This document shows positions 21,141 through 32,682 of a stretch of DNA of 64,000 nucleotides, piece after piece. Positions within the stretch are counted from its first letter, which is position 1, and the number at the start of each line of letters is the position of its first letter. This stretch comes from Lindgomyces ingoldianus. Taxonomy: Eukaryota; Ascomycota; Dothideomycetes; Pleosporales; Lindgomycetaceae. The DNA is taken from positions 572,232-636,231 of the forward strand of contig NW_022985171.1 of assembly GCF_010093535.1 (NCBI RefSeq). The letters are read 5' to 3'. The notes under the pieces are model-generated. The model was not told the origin of the DNA and did not search any database. It saw nothing but the letters and a program-made list of their open reading frames with translations. The position numbers were made by a program, and so were the translations under genes.

Positions 21141-24113
21141 TTTGATGGGGGCTAAGATAGAGACAGTTTAAGGGCACGAAGGTTGACGAAAAGTGTTGCA
21201 CCTATATATATGAATGGCAACGGTACTGCCTCCTAAGGCGGAAATGTCTACTAACAGGGACCTAAAAATCAACTAGTTGTCGAGTTCTCAACATCAGTCG
21301 TATCTTTGATGAGGTTCGGATCCTCTAAGAAGCATTACCGGGTTAGGAAGTTCAAAAAATTCCGGCAAAATCGCATTACCCTGACCAGGGCCAATGGTAA
21401 TTTTAAGATCTCGAGTGAATTCCTTTCCGGGAATCATTCCAAATCCTGCAGTGCGTGCAACCTTGTGCAATACGAACAGTCGCCTTTTATCCTGTTCCAC
21501 ATGGTCTTGCATGCATTTAAAAAGAACCTTGCCTGGCGATCTTTGTTGGATGCATCTCGTGTTAACATTTGATAATTGTTCCCAATGAGCAATGAATCAT
21601 GCGCTAATAACGTAATTACCGCGCCAGTTCGCGAACGAATTTCTATCGTTGGATAGCAAATTGCATTTACGAATATAAAGGCGCGAGGTAGCTCGTGCCC
21701 TTGGACTTGATGGTTTATTCTCTAGCTGTGCACAAGACCTAAGAGTTACAAATTGCTGACTTGCGTAACCACATTCTAGGCTATAGTAAAACGTTAACAG
21801 GATACATGTTCCTATCTAAAATCAGATCGTCCCCAGTTCTGCTGTAAAGTACTCCAAGATGTGATACTTTAACAATGGCTCTCTCACGTACACGGCTGAT
21901 ATGAGTAATAACAAGTATAAAGGTGTACTAGACTCTCCAGCTTACCTAGGTGCTACATGCCTCGTGGCTGAGGCAATGCGTTAGCATGTCTCCCGCTTAC
22001 TTGTCACCTTTACTTCTGATTGGAGTCGAAGTTGTACACCGCCCGGGATTTAATGACGCGGGAAGAATTTACGCAGCAATGAACACGAAAAGAAAGGTGT
22101 TTAAAGCTTGCAAGTATCCTAATATCTTTGTTTTGGTGTCAAGGGTGGAGGTTTTCACTTTACAGTACGTGACTCAGCTGGGTCCCTAGGGCAGCCCCGT
22201 TAATTGGGAAGGATCAACTAAGTGCTCACTTAAAGATAGCAAATCGAAAATGTGGAATAAATTCTTCTCACAACCATGATAGCTTTCCAAACATGTGCCC
22301 TCAGAGCCCTTATATTCCTCTCTCTACGGGAAAGGCATCACCATATTAGGCACCAAATCCGTATTGACCTCTTCGCCGCCAAAATCCTTTATCTGATGAG
22401 CGTCCTGCTCTCTTTGACAAACAAAATAGCAGACGCTCTTGAAGAAGCTATCCCGCAAATCGTCTCCTCGCTCCTCCTTGTCATCAGTCTTAGGAACCAT
22501 ATCTACGCCACTGCTACGGACGTTCGGTCCAGCGCATAGGTCAATCCCTGTATCTTCGCTACACTCTAAAAATATGGTGCTCTTGATAACACCACAGATC
22601 TTGCTCAGCTTTTTATAAAGGCAAGGTACGTAGAGTGGCTAACTTGCTTTTCTAGCTCACTCGTTTACTGCCTACGTTACTAGTAGAATAAACAATATAT
22701 TGTTACTTCTAACTTAGTTTACTTATGTTCTTACGCCTTGTACACAACGGTAAAACAGAACCTCCGTCAACATTAGACTATACAATTCTATGCTCTGCCT
22801 TTGTAAGACTAACATAGGTTATATACTAAAGTTACATACTTGTCACTTACGTTTTAATTCTGCATAGTTAATAAATACCTATTTTATTACGTTATAATTA
22901 AGAAAAATTTTAAGAATAAGAGGATCAGAGCTAAATAGAGATTAATACAGATTTACTTTATTTCTCCTTAGACGCTCCGCAGATAGTTGTAAAAACGTGA
23001 TGCCCCTGGTTACATTTCTGTGATTGGCCGGACAAACACTAGAGGAGCCTCTAAGCTGTGGGATAACTCGAGTGAACAAGCGCCCCAGCCTGTCTCGCGA
23101 GCTCATAGTCGCATATTCCTATATTTTGCGCGGGCAATCTTAATATCGATGATTATTGGTTCATTTGAGTGATTATTCGCAAGAAGCCACATTTTCCCTA
23201 CTTCGCTTCGTGGCGAGACTTGGCGAGGCTGGATATCTTGTGGTGATCGTTCGTGAAACTTGCTCGAACGCCTCGAGCTTCCCATTAGATCTTCTCGTCC
23301 TCGAAGAGCGCGACTGTATCACCTGTTCTAGGGGGATAATTATCATCCTTATTGCAACAGTAGTAGCCCTTACACTATACTACAGTCGGTGGCATCCCGG
23401 TGGCATTTTGGATCCACCCTTCCTGCTAGATGTACACGCTTCCCTTATCTTGCCTGAGTTGGGCCTTCACCTTCTCTACAGGCTCCCTTTTATGGGGTCC
23501 ATGTCGAGATACTCGAGTAGGTTAGCCTACGTTAATGGATCTATGAGTGACTTTTTATCCAGCTACTCCATGGTGCCAACGTTCGACGTCTATTTCATGG
23601 TATATACTGCTCACGGATACCTACAAACCTCCAGATAGAGTACCTTGGGTATTATAACAAACTACATAAGTTTCTAGAGCCGCGTGATGGTTACACCAAA
23701 TACTATTTATTAAAATTTGCGTATTGGGTTCATTCGGGGCTCAGCCAACCTCGCCGCTTTAAGAATGCCATCATGGATGAGTTGAATAAATCAGCGCGTA
23801 AATTAGACAAACTAAGATGAGATGTTGACTGCGACGACCGTGTGGGGCTAATGTCACACATGATTTGGGTGATCCATGTACGGTCAACTCCCGAGCCCCC
23901 GCCTAATATATAACCTTGGTAGTATGTGGTTCTAGATTAAACAACGTTATCAAGCATAGCTCCCAACGACATATATAGGAGGGGCTCCACTCTGAGATGT
24001 GGTGGTAGGACCATGTATGTAGGAGTTGCGGCCTAGGTTATCTCACAAGTTATCTGGGTTTTTCCATTACAAGCTTTCGCTTCTCACTAACAGTAGCAGG
24101 TACTTCGTCCAAT
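21141..24113. other. Long gene-poor stretch with AT-rich block
   Basis: Nearly 3 kb without a convincing gene. 22640-22960 is strongly AT-rich with many TA steps, as in RIP-mutated repeats. Frames at 22276-22539 and 23156-23638 (plus) lack any family signature. 23640-23161 on the minus strand shows gene-like runs (for example KSLIDPLT, ANLLEYLDMDPIKGSL) interrupted by seven stops and may be another relic. The last 100 bases hold the promoter of the DUF1996 gene. Confidence 0.4.
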
Positions 24114-25445
24114 ATGCAGTGGAAGACTCTCGCCCTGGCACTTCTCGTGGAGTATGCCTTCGGCCAAGGGAGGATGCCGATGATGCGTTTCCAGTGCTCG
24201 CAGCTCGTCGTGGACCGTTTAGACCCTCTGGTCAATCCCGGCTCTGTACCATCACCACATCTCCACCAAATCGTCGGAGGTAATTCTTTTAACGCTTCCA
24301 TGGACCCGGCGAAACACGATCTCCCCACAGCCTCCACGTGTACCACTTGCACGTTCTCAGAAGATTTTTCCAACTACTGGACCGCGGTTCTATATTTTCG
24401 AGCCCGTAACGGAACATTCAAGCGCGTGCCTCAAATCCCGAGCGAGGGTCTCAAAGGCAGTGGCGGCATTACAGTGTACTATATTGCACCGACCAATAAA
24501 CAATCAAATGTCACCGCCTTCAAGCCTGGCTTCCGCATGCTGGTTGGAGACGCCTTAGCAAAATCTCCAGGCGCGGCACGCAAGGTGTGCCATCGTTGTA
24601 TGCCAGCATCAGGAGATAAGAGTAATATCAATTGCGGATCTCCGGACGCCCAGACTCTTCCCAAGGAAATGTGTGCCGGCGGCATACGTTCGGTCATTAC
24701 CTTCCCCACCTGTTGGGATGGCAAAAACTTGGATAGTCCTGACCACGAGAGCCACATCACCTATGCAACAGGATCAAAAGCCAACGATGTAGGTCCAACG
24801 GGTAATTGCCCAACGACCCATCCCGTTGTCATACCTCAAGTGATGTATGAAGTCATGTGGGACGTAAGTATTATCATTCCCTCTTCCTTCCCTTCCTCGC
24901 ATGTAGTGGGCCTCAATTTGGGAGTTTCAGATTTTGCTATAGTGGCTTGTTAGGGGCTCCTATGGGCTCGGCTCAATCTCACCAAAGCACCAAATACAGT
25001 CCTTTTGCTAACTTAGTGTATAACGCAGACCCGACCTTTCAATAGCAAGGACTTGTGGCCCGTAGATGGCTCTCAGCCATTCGTATGGAGCACTGGAGAT
25101 CGGTAAGTATCTGTCTATCTCCCTAAACTGATTCGCGGCTGTATTGCGACTCTAATACCAGGGCGCAGAAATGGATACTCGCAGCACGGGGATTACGTCT
25201 TCGGCTGGAAAGATGATACTCTCCAACGTGCCATGAACGCCCGTTGCGATGGCGACACCTGTAAGGAACTAAAGATTCAAACCGCGGAGGAGGCAATGAA
25301 GTGTACTAAGACGCGGGTTGTCAAAGAGGACATCGACGGCTGTAAGTTTGATCCCCTAACTCTCTTAGGGATATCTCACGAGCCTGATCTGACTGACCAC
25401 CCTGCAGGGCTCACTACTCTCCCGGGCAATACCATGTTATTTTAG
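24114..25445 (+). CDS. DUF1996 secreted protein
   Basis: Four exons (24114-24863, 25029-25102, 25169-25341, 25408-25445) give 344 residues. A signal peptide ([19 protein letters not shown]) leads into a complete DUF1996 domain with its diagnostic blocks: [118 protein letters not shown] and the closing TTLPGN. Exon 2 must start at 25029 and exon 3 at 25169 to restore these blocks. DUF1996 proteins are secreted, often abundant in fungal secretomes, with conserved His/Asp/Cys residues and no proven reaction. All conserved blocks look intact, so the gene should be functional even though its surroundings are decayed. Confidence 0.88.
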
Positions 25446-25637
25446 ACCGATTTTTCATGAGAGTCTAATATCAGGCAGTTAGGAGCGCGCAGTATTAAAG
25501 TAATGCGTTTAGACGTATGCGTGTTTAGAATAATTGTAACCTTTCATAACTAAGATCCTTCTGAAGATAGAAAAGTCAAAAATATGTTATAAATATGGTA
25601 AGTTAATAGCTAAGGGCCCGCGATAGCCAAGAGAACT

Positions 25638-25964
25638 ATGGCAAGCACGATACCAATCAGTGAACTTCGCGATGAGTGGACCGAGCTCGTAAGAGAGTGG
25701 GCTGAAGATCCATAAGTGGCTATCTACAATCAGGAACTTTGGGGATCAGTCAGCTGCCGCGTCGATTTGCGTCTGGTCCTTGATTTCTCGCACGAAGGGA
25801 AAGAGCGATGGGGCCACGCTCCAACAGAAATAGGAGAACATCTTGGGAGCCCATGATTTTACGTCGCAGTTATGCTCGAAAATAATTCCCCGAATGAAAT
25901 TGTCGGAGCGTATGTTGGGTTGGCAAAGGCTAGGGGTGGAGCAGTGAAGTGCTCAAATTGGTAA
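25638..25964 (+). pseudogene. Decayed unknown protein with two nonsense codons
   Basis: From ATG at 25638 the frame reads as ordinary protein sequence (MASTIPISELRDEWTELV, REWAEDP, stop at 25713, VAIYNQELWGSVSCRVDL, DFSHEGKERWGHAPTEIGEH, stop at 25854, FYVAVMLENNSPNEIVGAY) up to TAA at 25962. The first stop is TAA where CAA would give Gln; the second is TGA where CGA would give Arg. Between the stops the composition stays coding-like for 46 codons and after the second for 35. I do not recognise the family. It lies 190 bp downstream of the DUF1996 gene in a gene-poor, AT-rich zone. Confidence 0.45.
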
Positions 25965-26089
25965 CTCTTGACCCTCTGTAGTAGGTGTTTCAGTGCCCCA
26001 TTTCGTTCATACCTGATGCAATTTTGCTCTCTCCTAACACCATGTATTGCGCCGCGTGAGACGAGCTCCATCGCGCAAATCTTCTCCTA

Positions 26090-26780
26090 GCACCTAAAAC
26101 CGTGGTGTTTAATAGAACGTAACTGTTACTATTAGTAGTGTTTTTTATGCGTTACTGGCGGCAGTAGAGTTTTGCTCGTTTGGATAGAGCAGATTTAAAC
26201 GGCCTTGCAGGCGGTAACAGTTACTGCTAAGTTAATTAAGGGCAGAGCTACTGTTTAGTATAGTTACTGCAGGAACTAGTGTTTCTAGAGGCTCTAGAGA
26301 ACTATCTTGCTACTACAGTTGCGGACATTATTAACTCTAAGTAAACAAGATAAATATATAGTCTTCTAGAGCTACAGAGCCTTGATTGGAGGGGGAAATA
26401 GCTTTTTATACTTAATTGTAATTGTTTTTAGAGCCTTTCTAGAGCACCTCTCGCACTTTCAGCTTCTGGAAGGGATAGATAGGAAGTCAAGAGCCAGCTT
26501 ATACAGCGTTAGAGAGTGTTTACGCCTAATCTAGTGCCACTAAGTAGATAGCAGCTGTACAGTAATCTGTGCGTGTATTACCTCCTCTTTCACAGCAGCC
26601 CTAGTACTACCACGCGCAAAAACTCCCTCAGCAAGCGCGGTATTAAAACACTAAGATATCAATTAGTATAGGGAGTTGCTGCAGTAGCTAAGGCCTTATT
26701 AACTATACATTAACTGAAGGCAATTCATTTTTGTTCTATAAGAGATTGCTACTAGCAGTAGCAACTATACTACGTTCTAT
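26090..26780. repeat. AT-rich, TA-rich block, probable RIP-degraded repeat
   Basis: Compared with its surroundings this stretch is rich in TA dinucleotides and short TAG/TAA/TTA words on both strands, with no open frame of note and no clear terminal repeats. That is the usual look of a transposon copy erased by RIP. The parent element cannot be recognised by eye. Confidence 0.35.
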
Positions 26781-27326
26781 TAAACACCAGGCCTCAAGCA
26801 ATGCCTCCACCTGCGTTTTTGATCACGTGACCCTTTTATCTATTTTTACTGCGTTTCCATGGTGGCGCATCAGATTCCTCTCCACTACTACTGACGCACC
26901 GTCAAAAAAGCACCGAGTGCTGATTTAGCAAAGGGCAAGCCACTCCCCCGATAAGACTGCGACGTCCTTCAGTTCATGCCTTCCCACTTTCTCAATCCTT
27001 CACTAATTACCTTCCTACATGTCAATTACCTACATCATGCGCCCTAGAATTCCCAATGATGCGTGACTCATCACCTGGAGCAGTTATCCATGCAGCTTTC
27101 ACTGCTTCCTGGGCTTTTCAGGCATGTCTTCTGGTCAGGGGCTCCTTAGGAATTTCGACGCGGAAGCCGGTATTTCCCCCCGTCCCCGCTAAGTCCTACG
27201 AGCCCTTATCTGCGCAATAAAGTGGTAAATGTATCCAATAGTATACCCACCATTCGCTGATTGAAGCTACAGATCTGCGAAACTGCAGGAACTGCACTGC
27301 TAGAAACCAAATTAGGAAATGCTAGG
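26781..27326. other. Intergenic, nothing recognised
   Basis: No gene, RNA or repeat could be supported. It contains a CACGTG box near 26824. The region leads directly into the repeat copy at 27327. Confidence 0.35.
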
Positions 27327-27462
27327 AACCTGTTTAGGACTAACGTTTAACTCGTTAAGGCTAGCTCTCCTTCAACCTCTATATAGTCGCCTCGGAGCTC
27401 TCTCTCGCTCCTCAGACGTTACCTTATAGCTCAATCAACCTGGTTTGGTCCTCACCACCTGA
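27327..27462 (+). repeat. Dispersed repeat, copy A (LTR-like)
   Basis: This segment aligns with 37508-37622 in the same orientation. Shared words in order are AACCTGTTTA-GACTA, TAGCTCTC-TTCAACC, CTATAT-G-C-CCTCGG-GCTCTCTC, TCAATCAACCT, TTTGG and CCTCACCACCT. Copy A carries an extra ~15 bases after GACTA. A TATA-like CTATATAG followed by a CTC-rich tract suggests a promoter-bearing LTR remnant, but no flanking target duplication is visible. Confidence 0.5.
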
Positions 27463-27944
27463 CTACTCGCAACCCCATGACCTCTATCATCTATCAGCAC
27501 TGACCGGCGATAAAACCGGCGATCTCGAAAATGTGCGCTATCAGGATAACTGGAAATGTTTAGGATCAATTTCTCCAAGTGACAGTCCTCCTCCATATGC
27601 CCAATCTGGTGCGCCGTGAGCCCACAGTACATACTCTTGATCAAGACTCACACGAATCGGAACGCCGAGAGAGCTCTGCCGAAGCGAAAGTTCGTTGACT
27701 AATTCTAGCGCTCCACCTCTCCCCAGGCATGTTTGACTATGGGGATGCCTTGCACACAACTGCCTATCATGCCATGCACGTAAGTTTTGCGCCCTGGCGA
27801 AGCTTGAAGAGATACACTGGCGAACAGGACAGCAGAAATGGACAGGAGGAAATGGAGAGGCAGCAGGACCACACAAGACAAAATCATTTAGACGTATCAG
27901 AGCACACCAGGCCACAATGCCAGGCTCCCACCAATTCATCCTTA
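27463..27944. other. Intergenic between repeat copy A and secreted-protein relic
   Basis: About 480 bases. Overlapping frames exist on both strands (for example minus 27939-27541) but they lack any signature, and I consider them chance. Confidence 0.35.
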
Positions 27945-28569
27945 CTAGACCTCATATGCCACTCTAGCCTCAAAAGCGAACAAGATTCTATGATCCGGTA
28001 GCCTAGCTACCGCTTCAATATCGAGGACCACGATCCCATGATCAGGCCCCAAATCCGGTAGATACATATCGCTAACCATCTCATTGATTCCCTGGACTAG
28101 CGGTCCGCCATAGTTATAGTCGTCTTCATTCCTTACAGTGAATGGTTTGCAATCAGAGATGTTCTTCTTGATCGTATACTCGGACTCGCCTTCGAAATCG
28201 ACTCGATTAACCCAAAGCTCAAGCGTCGCGTCAGTGAGCCTAGGTAGATCACGGGTTCCCGTATCTCCACGGAGGTAAAAGAATATGCGGTATTCTCAAC
28301 GTTTCGTTAGCATGGGCCACGGATAGTTGCTCATTATGTCGGTTTCGCGCTTACACAATCGGTGTGTTCAGAGATACAGTAAACTCGAGTATCTCGAAGA
28401 GCTGATCGGCTGCATTTCCACGAGAGTAATATGCCGGATTGTCGCCTGGAACTCTTTCGCGTTCGGCGTGATGGCTTGTGTCAGCGAGAGCTGCTTGATG
28501 AAATGCTGGGACGAAGTTAGAGCAGGACAGTGTTGCAAGGAGTAATATAAGGTGGAACGGTTTCATCAT
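27945..28569 (-). CDS. Possible small secreted protein, exon joint unresolved
   Basis: Exon 1 (28569 to about 28350) begins with a convincing signal peptide (MMKPFHLILLLATLSCSNFV) and runs to LEFTVSLNTPIV, where a GTAAGC donor sits. After a ~55 bp intron with branch-like GCTAAC and a TTGAG acceptor, 28293-27945 is open for 116 codons of coding-like sequence: EYRIFFYLRGDTGTRDLP, TLELWVNRVDFEGESEYTI, NYGGPLVQGINEMV, YLPDLGPDHGIVVLDIE. It ends with TAG at 27947-27945. The phase of the donor does not fit the phase of the acceptor, so either the donor differs or a one-base indel has killed the gene. Family not recognised; the second exon would not appear in an ATG-based ORF list. Confidence 0.45.
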
Positions 28570-29038
28570 GTTGTGAGACGATGGGGACGATGTGTAGAAA
28601 GAGGAAAGTAAATGCGACAAGGAGCCCTCGAGTGTCGCTCTCCACAACCCTAACAGAACCGAGCCGCCGTTGACAAGTTCTGTTCTGCCCATAAATACGG
28701 GAGAGGCGAAGTTGCGGGCGTGAATGGTGAGTGGTGTATGTACTTGCAACGTACTGTGAAATGCTAATCTCACTAGTTTTAATGCGCAGTACGTGATCTC
28801 GCCCTACGCCCGAGCGCGTTCGCTGATCTGGCATCTGAGGTGGCTGTCACCCGCCCCAAATGTGAACTACGCCCCGTCTCGGAATGTGCATATTTCCTTA
28901 GCTGGCTTCCCTAAGTGCGGCGTTTCAGTGAACGTCGTCCGCACGAATTTCAACCGCATCTGCACACGTTTACAGCTGCCCTGAGCTGCTCAGGGCACCC
29001 TTAACACCTTTCCTTCAGTTGCACGCTTACCTAGTTGG
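28570..29038. other. Intergenic, nothing recognised
   Basis: About 470 bases. It carries the putative promoter of the minus-strand secreted-protein locus. The short open plus frame near 28793-28984 has no signature. Confidence 0.35.
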
Positions 29039-29702
29039 AGAAATCCCTCGAGTACTTCAAGTCGAGTGATCAGCTATTTGAGGGGACCAGTGAGCTCTGT
29101 AAGTGGGCTGAGATTTTTGGACAAGACGCCGAAGCTCCTGGCGATTGATTTAATATCTCATGTCACTCCAAAAGGGCATTGAGACGGGTGCAAGAAAGCG
29201 GGCTGGGGTGCTCTTGCGATCGTCAGTACGCCACCATAGTCTCGCACAACATCGATTCAATGCTCAAAGTCTCAAGAAGCTTCGTCTTATCGATCATTTG
29301 CACTGAGTACGAACGACTGCGCAATGGTCGCGAACAGTGTCTCCGATGATATCTGGGCAAATACGTACTCTCCTTATAGGCTAGCGACAAGTACAAAAAC
29401 GATGCTCAGGTTATCCTCACTTTGGCTGGTGTACGCTGACAGGGCTCTTGCGACCGAAGCTGTGGTGTGGCATCTTTTGAGAGTATCAAGCGATCATGTA
29501 GGGGCTTCGAGGTAATGTTGTCAAGAACGATGGACTCGGTCATTTCGCAGTCTCGAGGTTTTCAGCACTATTTCTCGTCTGTAAAAGAGGTTCTTTCAAC
29601 ATTCTGTTTAGGGTATGAGTGATGTATGGAGATAAGCGGAAGGGCTAGTGCTAAACAGTTTCGTGACCGAAGACAAATGGTTAAGAAAGGCAGCCCGGTT
29701 AC
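29039..29702 (+). pseudogene. Decayed unknown protein, five nonsense codons
   Basis: One plus frame over ~660 bases reads as protein except for five internal stops (four TGA, one TAG). Examples are EKSLEYFKSSDQLFEGTSEL, KWAEIFGQDAEAPGD, YATIVSHNIDSMLKVSRSFV, LSIICTEYERLRNG, KYKNDAQVILTLAGV and SQSRGFQHYFSSVKEVLSTF. The other two frames do not give comparable runs. No start codon is evident at the left end, and an exon boundary may precede it. The domain is not recognised; amphipathic helical segments dominate. It sits 540 bp from the 3' end of the subtilase relic and points towards it. Confidence 0.35.
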
Positions 29703-30237
29703 GTAGCTCCGTAGAATATGTAGCATCTATATGCGTTGTAGTCTTGCGCGCTTTGTCACCGCAAAATTGTACTGACGGCATCGCTCGCCCGTCCGATTCG
29801 TGATTCCAAAGTTTAGTGCACGAATTCCTCTATGCACCGATTCGGGGCCAAAGGCGATGATGTCATCTCATATTGGGCAAAGCAGAAGCTGAATGAAACA
29901 GTCACAATAACAGCAAATTACAAGGCTAACGAGGACAAAGTCTCAGATAAGTCATACTTCCTTCAAGACGCATCAGAGGGCGGTAGGTAGTGCGGCAACT
30001 TGCTAAATGGATTGAATGGGTTCTGAAGCAATTCTCGGTCTCTTCCCTGAGGTACTGGTTCACTCATCATCGGTTCTTTTTCCAAACATGAATCAAATTT
30101 TGTTAAGTGATGATGTGGGGGAAAGAAAGACTCATAACATAAAAGACCGAAACGCCAATCAGTTCACTCTAATCAAGTAGTGAAGCTTTTGGGGGACGCA
30201 GAGATGAGGAACTGAGTTAGTTGCTAACGAACTGTAA
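29703..30237. other. Intergenic between two relics
   Basis: About 530 bases with scattered stops in all frames; nothing supported. Confidence 0.35.
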
Positions 30238-32085
30238 CTAAGGATCTTGTAGATGATCTACAAGCTCTTTGGATCGCCCTTTGGCGGTTCTGGTGTTAGT
30301 GTCGGTGTTGGCGTCAGATAAAGGGCTAAGCCGGTCGTCAGGATACTCAGGTATATGTGGGTCGTCAATTTCTTTGGATTGGTATACCTCTTCCGCACCG
30401 TTCTAGATGATGCGCTCGCCTATGAGAGTGTTTCCCTGGCCGTATTGCTTGTCGTCGCGCTTCCAGCCACTATTATCGCCGTTTCTGATGAATTGGCGGA
30501 TGGCCTCGACGCGATCTCGGCCGGTTACTGCACCCCAAGGTGGCTCATCAAGAGCCATAAGGCCAGCGATGACACCCGCGACAATACCGCAGCCTATTAC
30601 TCTATTAGTCATACCCCAAGTTTGTCTCATATGGTCCTCACCTAGGGATGTGCCTGCGCCTTCATCTGAAGTACCATCCTTCCTCATCACCCAAGCGGCT
30701 TTTGAAGACGCCCATGTCGTGACCTGGTTACCAGCCTGCGACTCTTCCGAACGAATGCCATCCAAATCCATCTCTGCCACATTGATGAGCGGAAAGTTCG
30801 GGCTTTCCCAATTGCTCGGCCAGAAGTCGATGGCTTCTCGACTGGGGTTCCCGTTCTTGAGTAGGCGATCGTTACCGGCTGGTGCAATAACAGGGACACC
30901 AGCATCATGTAGCGTACTTATCCATTTATAGGTATCGGCGGCAGCAGGGTCTATTTCACGGGCCTTGACGGGATCTGTAGGGTCGCGGGGACCATTTGTG
31001 AGTACGATGATGGAGTTCAGCTGCCGCCCGTTGTCTCGGATATGGATTCCGGCTTTATAAAGGGCGTCGATCATATCGGTTAGTGGCCCCCAGTACTTGA
31101 CAGACACAAGCGTGGCGCTTTTCGAGACTCCGTGAGATTGGCCTAAAGCGAGTGAAGCCACAATGGTGCCGTGGAACTCCAGATCCTCGTCATTCTCATT
31201 GTTATGACCTTCAATGATGCAGTGATCCGTGTAGATAGTTTGTTCTCTATTAGGGAATTCTGGAATATTTCTCTTAACCCAGTTAGCGAGGTCTTAGGGA
31301 ATGTCGAGAGCGTTCCATACGTATTTAACATCCATCTGAATACCCTCCTCGATGATGTAGATATAGATACGCTTGCCATCGTTGCGTTTGCCACGTTGAG
31401 ATTCGTACGTAAATTCCTCTAGCTCATCGAGCTTTTTGCCCCTATAATATAATGTGAGCTCTCAAAATGTACAGTTATCATTGTAAACATACTTGCACCG
31501 ACCAACGTCAATCAGATCGAATGGGGCGTCTACTTTCTTCCAAGCTAGCTGATCCCAGTTGAATGCTCGCTTTTATAAAGCAGTTATATTGGCCTCTTTA
31601 GTATCGCCCTCGTCCTCATAGAACACATCGCGCTTTGTAGCGATCAATCTCTTCTTCGGCGCTTCATCCACAACGACGCTCTGGATATTCGACAAGCCCC
31701 CCAATTCAATGGAACTCTGCTCATTAAGCTCCAAGGCACCCCACCCAATGACCTCGTTATCCTCGGGACCTCTCAGGACGATGGCAAACTTAGGGTCTTT
31801 GCCGAGATGCTCGAGACGCTTCTCAATCCAGTCTTGTGCTTCTTTGATGCCATCCTGATTGCCAGGGTCTTTCGTGAGGGCGGCATACATTGTTTTGAGT
31901 TTGAAGGTGTTCTCTCTGCGAGCGAGACGCTCAGCGCGTCGTTGGCGCCATGAAGACGGGTTGCTTTTTTTGGACGGGGAGGTGTTGCTGCTAAAGAGGT
32001 TAGAGAAGGGACTAGCACAGGCTACTTAGAGTAGTCAGAGCCAGAGCCAAGTACTGATGAGAAGAGTAAAATATTGAGCGAATTG
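30238..32085 (-). pseudogene. Subtilase-like (S8) serine protease relic
   Basis: A nearly continuous minus-strand frame with two introns: one near 31492-31442 (GTATGT..ATAG) and one near 30648-30591 ending AATAG. A hydrophobic signal-like segment (LLISTWLWL, two stops, VACASPF) precedes a ~150-residue pro-region. The S8 blocks are RIYIYIIEEGIQ (the usual Asp position carries Glu), HGTIVASLALG (catalytic His), GVPVIAPAGNDR (oxyanion region) and GTSLGCGIVAGVIAGLMAL (catalytic Ser). In-frame TAA at 32026, 31573 and 31294 and TAG at 30403 interrupt it, together with TGA at 32035; the frame ends at TAG 30240-30238. Each TAA/TAG could come from CAA or CAG by one C-to-T change. No start codon is found upstream. 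The protein would have been secreted; the gene is dead as read. Confidence 0.72.
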
Positions 32086-32316
32086 AAATGGAATGAACGG
32101 AAATTGGTTCTCCATGGTGTTCACGAATGAAATTTTAGTTGTCCCTGAGAGTTGCTTCGGACAGATATACAGCGATCCATCAATTAGAAAGTCGGTGGAT
32201 CAGCTCGCCTTCCAAGAAGTTATTGTTTGCTCAACTACTCCTAATGTACGCAAATATCGTCTTGTAGAAGGCGAAGTAGCAAACGTAATGCATCAACTAA
32301 GCATCACGGCCTGTAG

Positions 32317-32682
32317 TGTTGGCCCCAGTGCCCGCTTTCCTCTCCAGACGATAATAATACTGAAGAGGGACGACCTCTCAATCCTAATACCACTGTCAAG
32401 TACATCTTGTGCGAGCACATCCAGTATTCCCGGGCCACTTTCAAGGGTGTATTGGAATCACCATCCAAGCGAATGGTAAAGTCTCGTAAGATTTGGAAAA
32501 CGCAAAGGGATCCGGCATTAAATCCTCGCGGAGTTCTGGCCTATGTAGAAGCCTACGAAAAAGGGGTATCGTACCTCTGTGCAGCCGCACGCTCGTCGCG
32601 CTCTGATACCGTGTCAAAGGATATCGTGCGGTTAGGCAAAGGAGGAAAGTACTCAGAGGGAGACGGTTCTAGATGTAGATGA
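32317..32682 (+). pseudogene. Unknown coding-like fragment
   Basis: Open plus frame of 121 codons preceded by TAG at 32314 and ended by TGA at 32680. The sequence is coding-like (NTTVKYILCEHIQYSRATF, ESPSKRMVKSRKIWKTQRD, RGVLAYVEAYEKGVSYLC) but no family comes to mind. The first ATG is at 32407. It may be an internal exon or a decayed gene. Flanking sequence gives no continuation that I could join. It lies head-to-head with the subtilase relic. Confidence 0.3.

Noticed and set aside
23156..23638. Plus-strand frame of 160 codons.
   Set aside because: No signature, and the opposite strand shows equally protein-like runs with stops; cannot be called a gene.
32093..32479. Plus frame of 128 codons starting inside the promoter side of the subtilase relic.
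   Set aside because: No family signature; the alternative frame 32317-32682 is more coding-like over the overlapping part.
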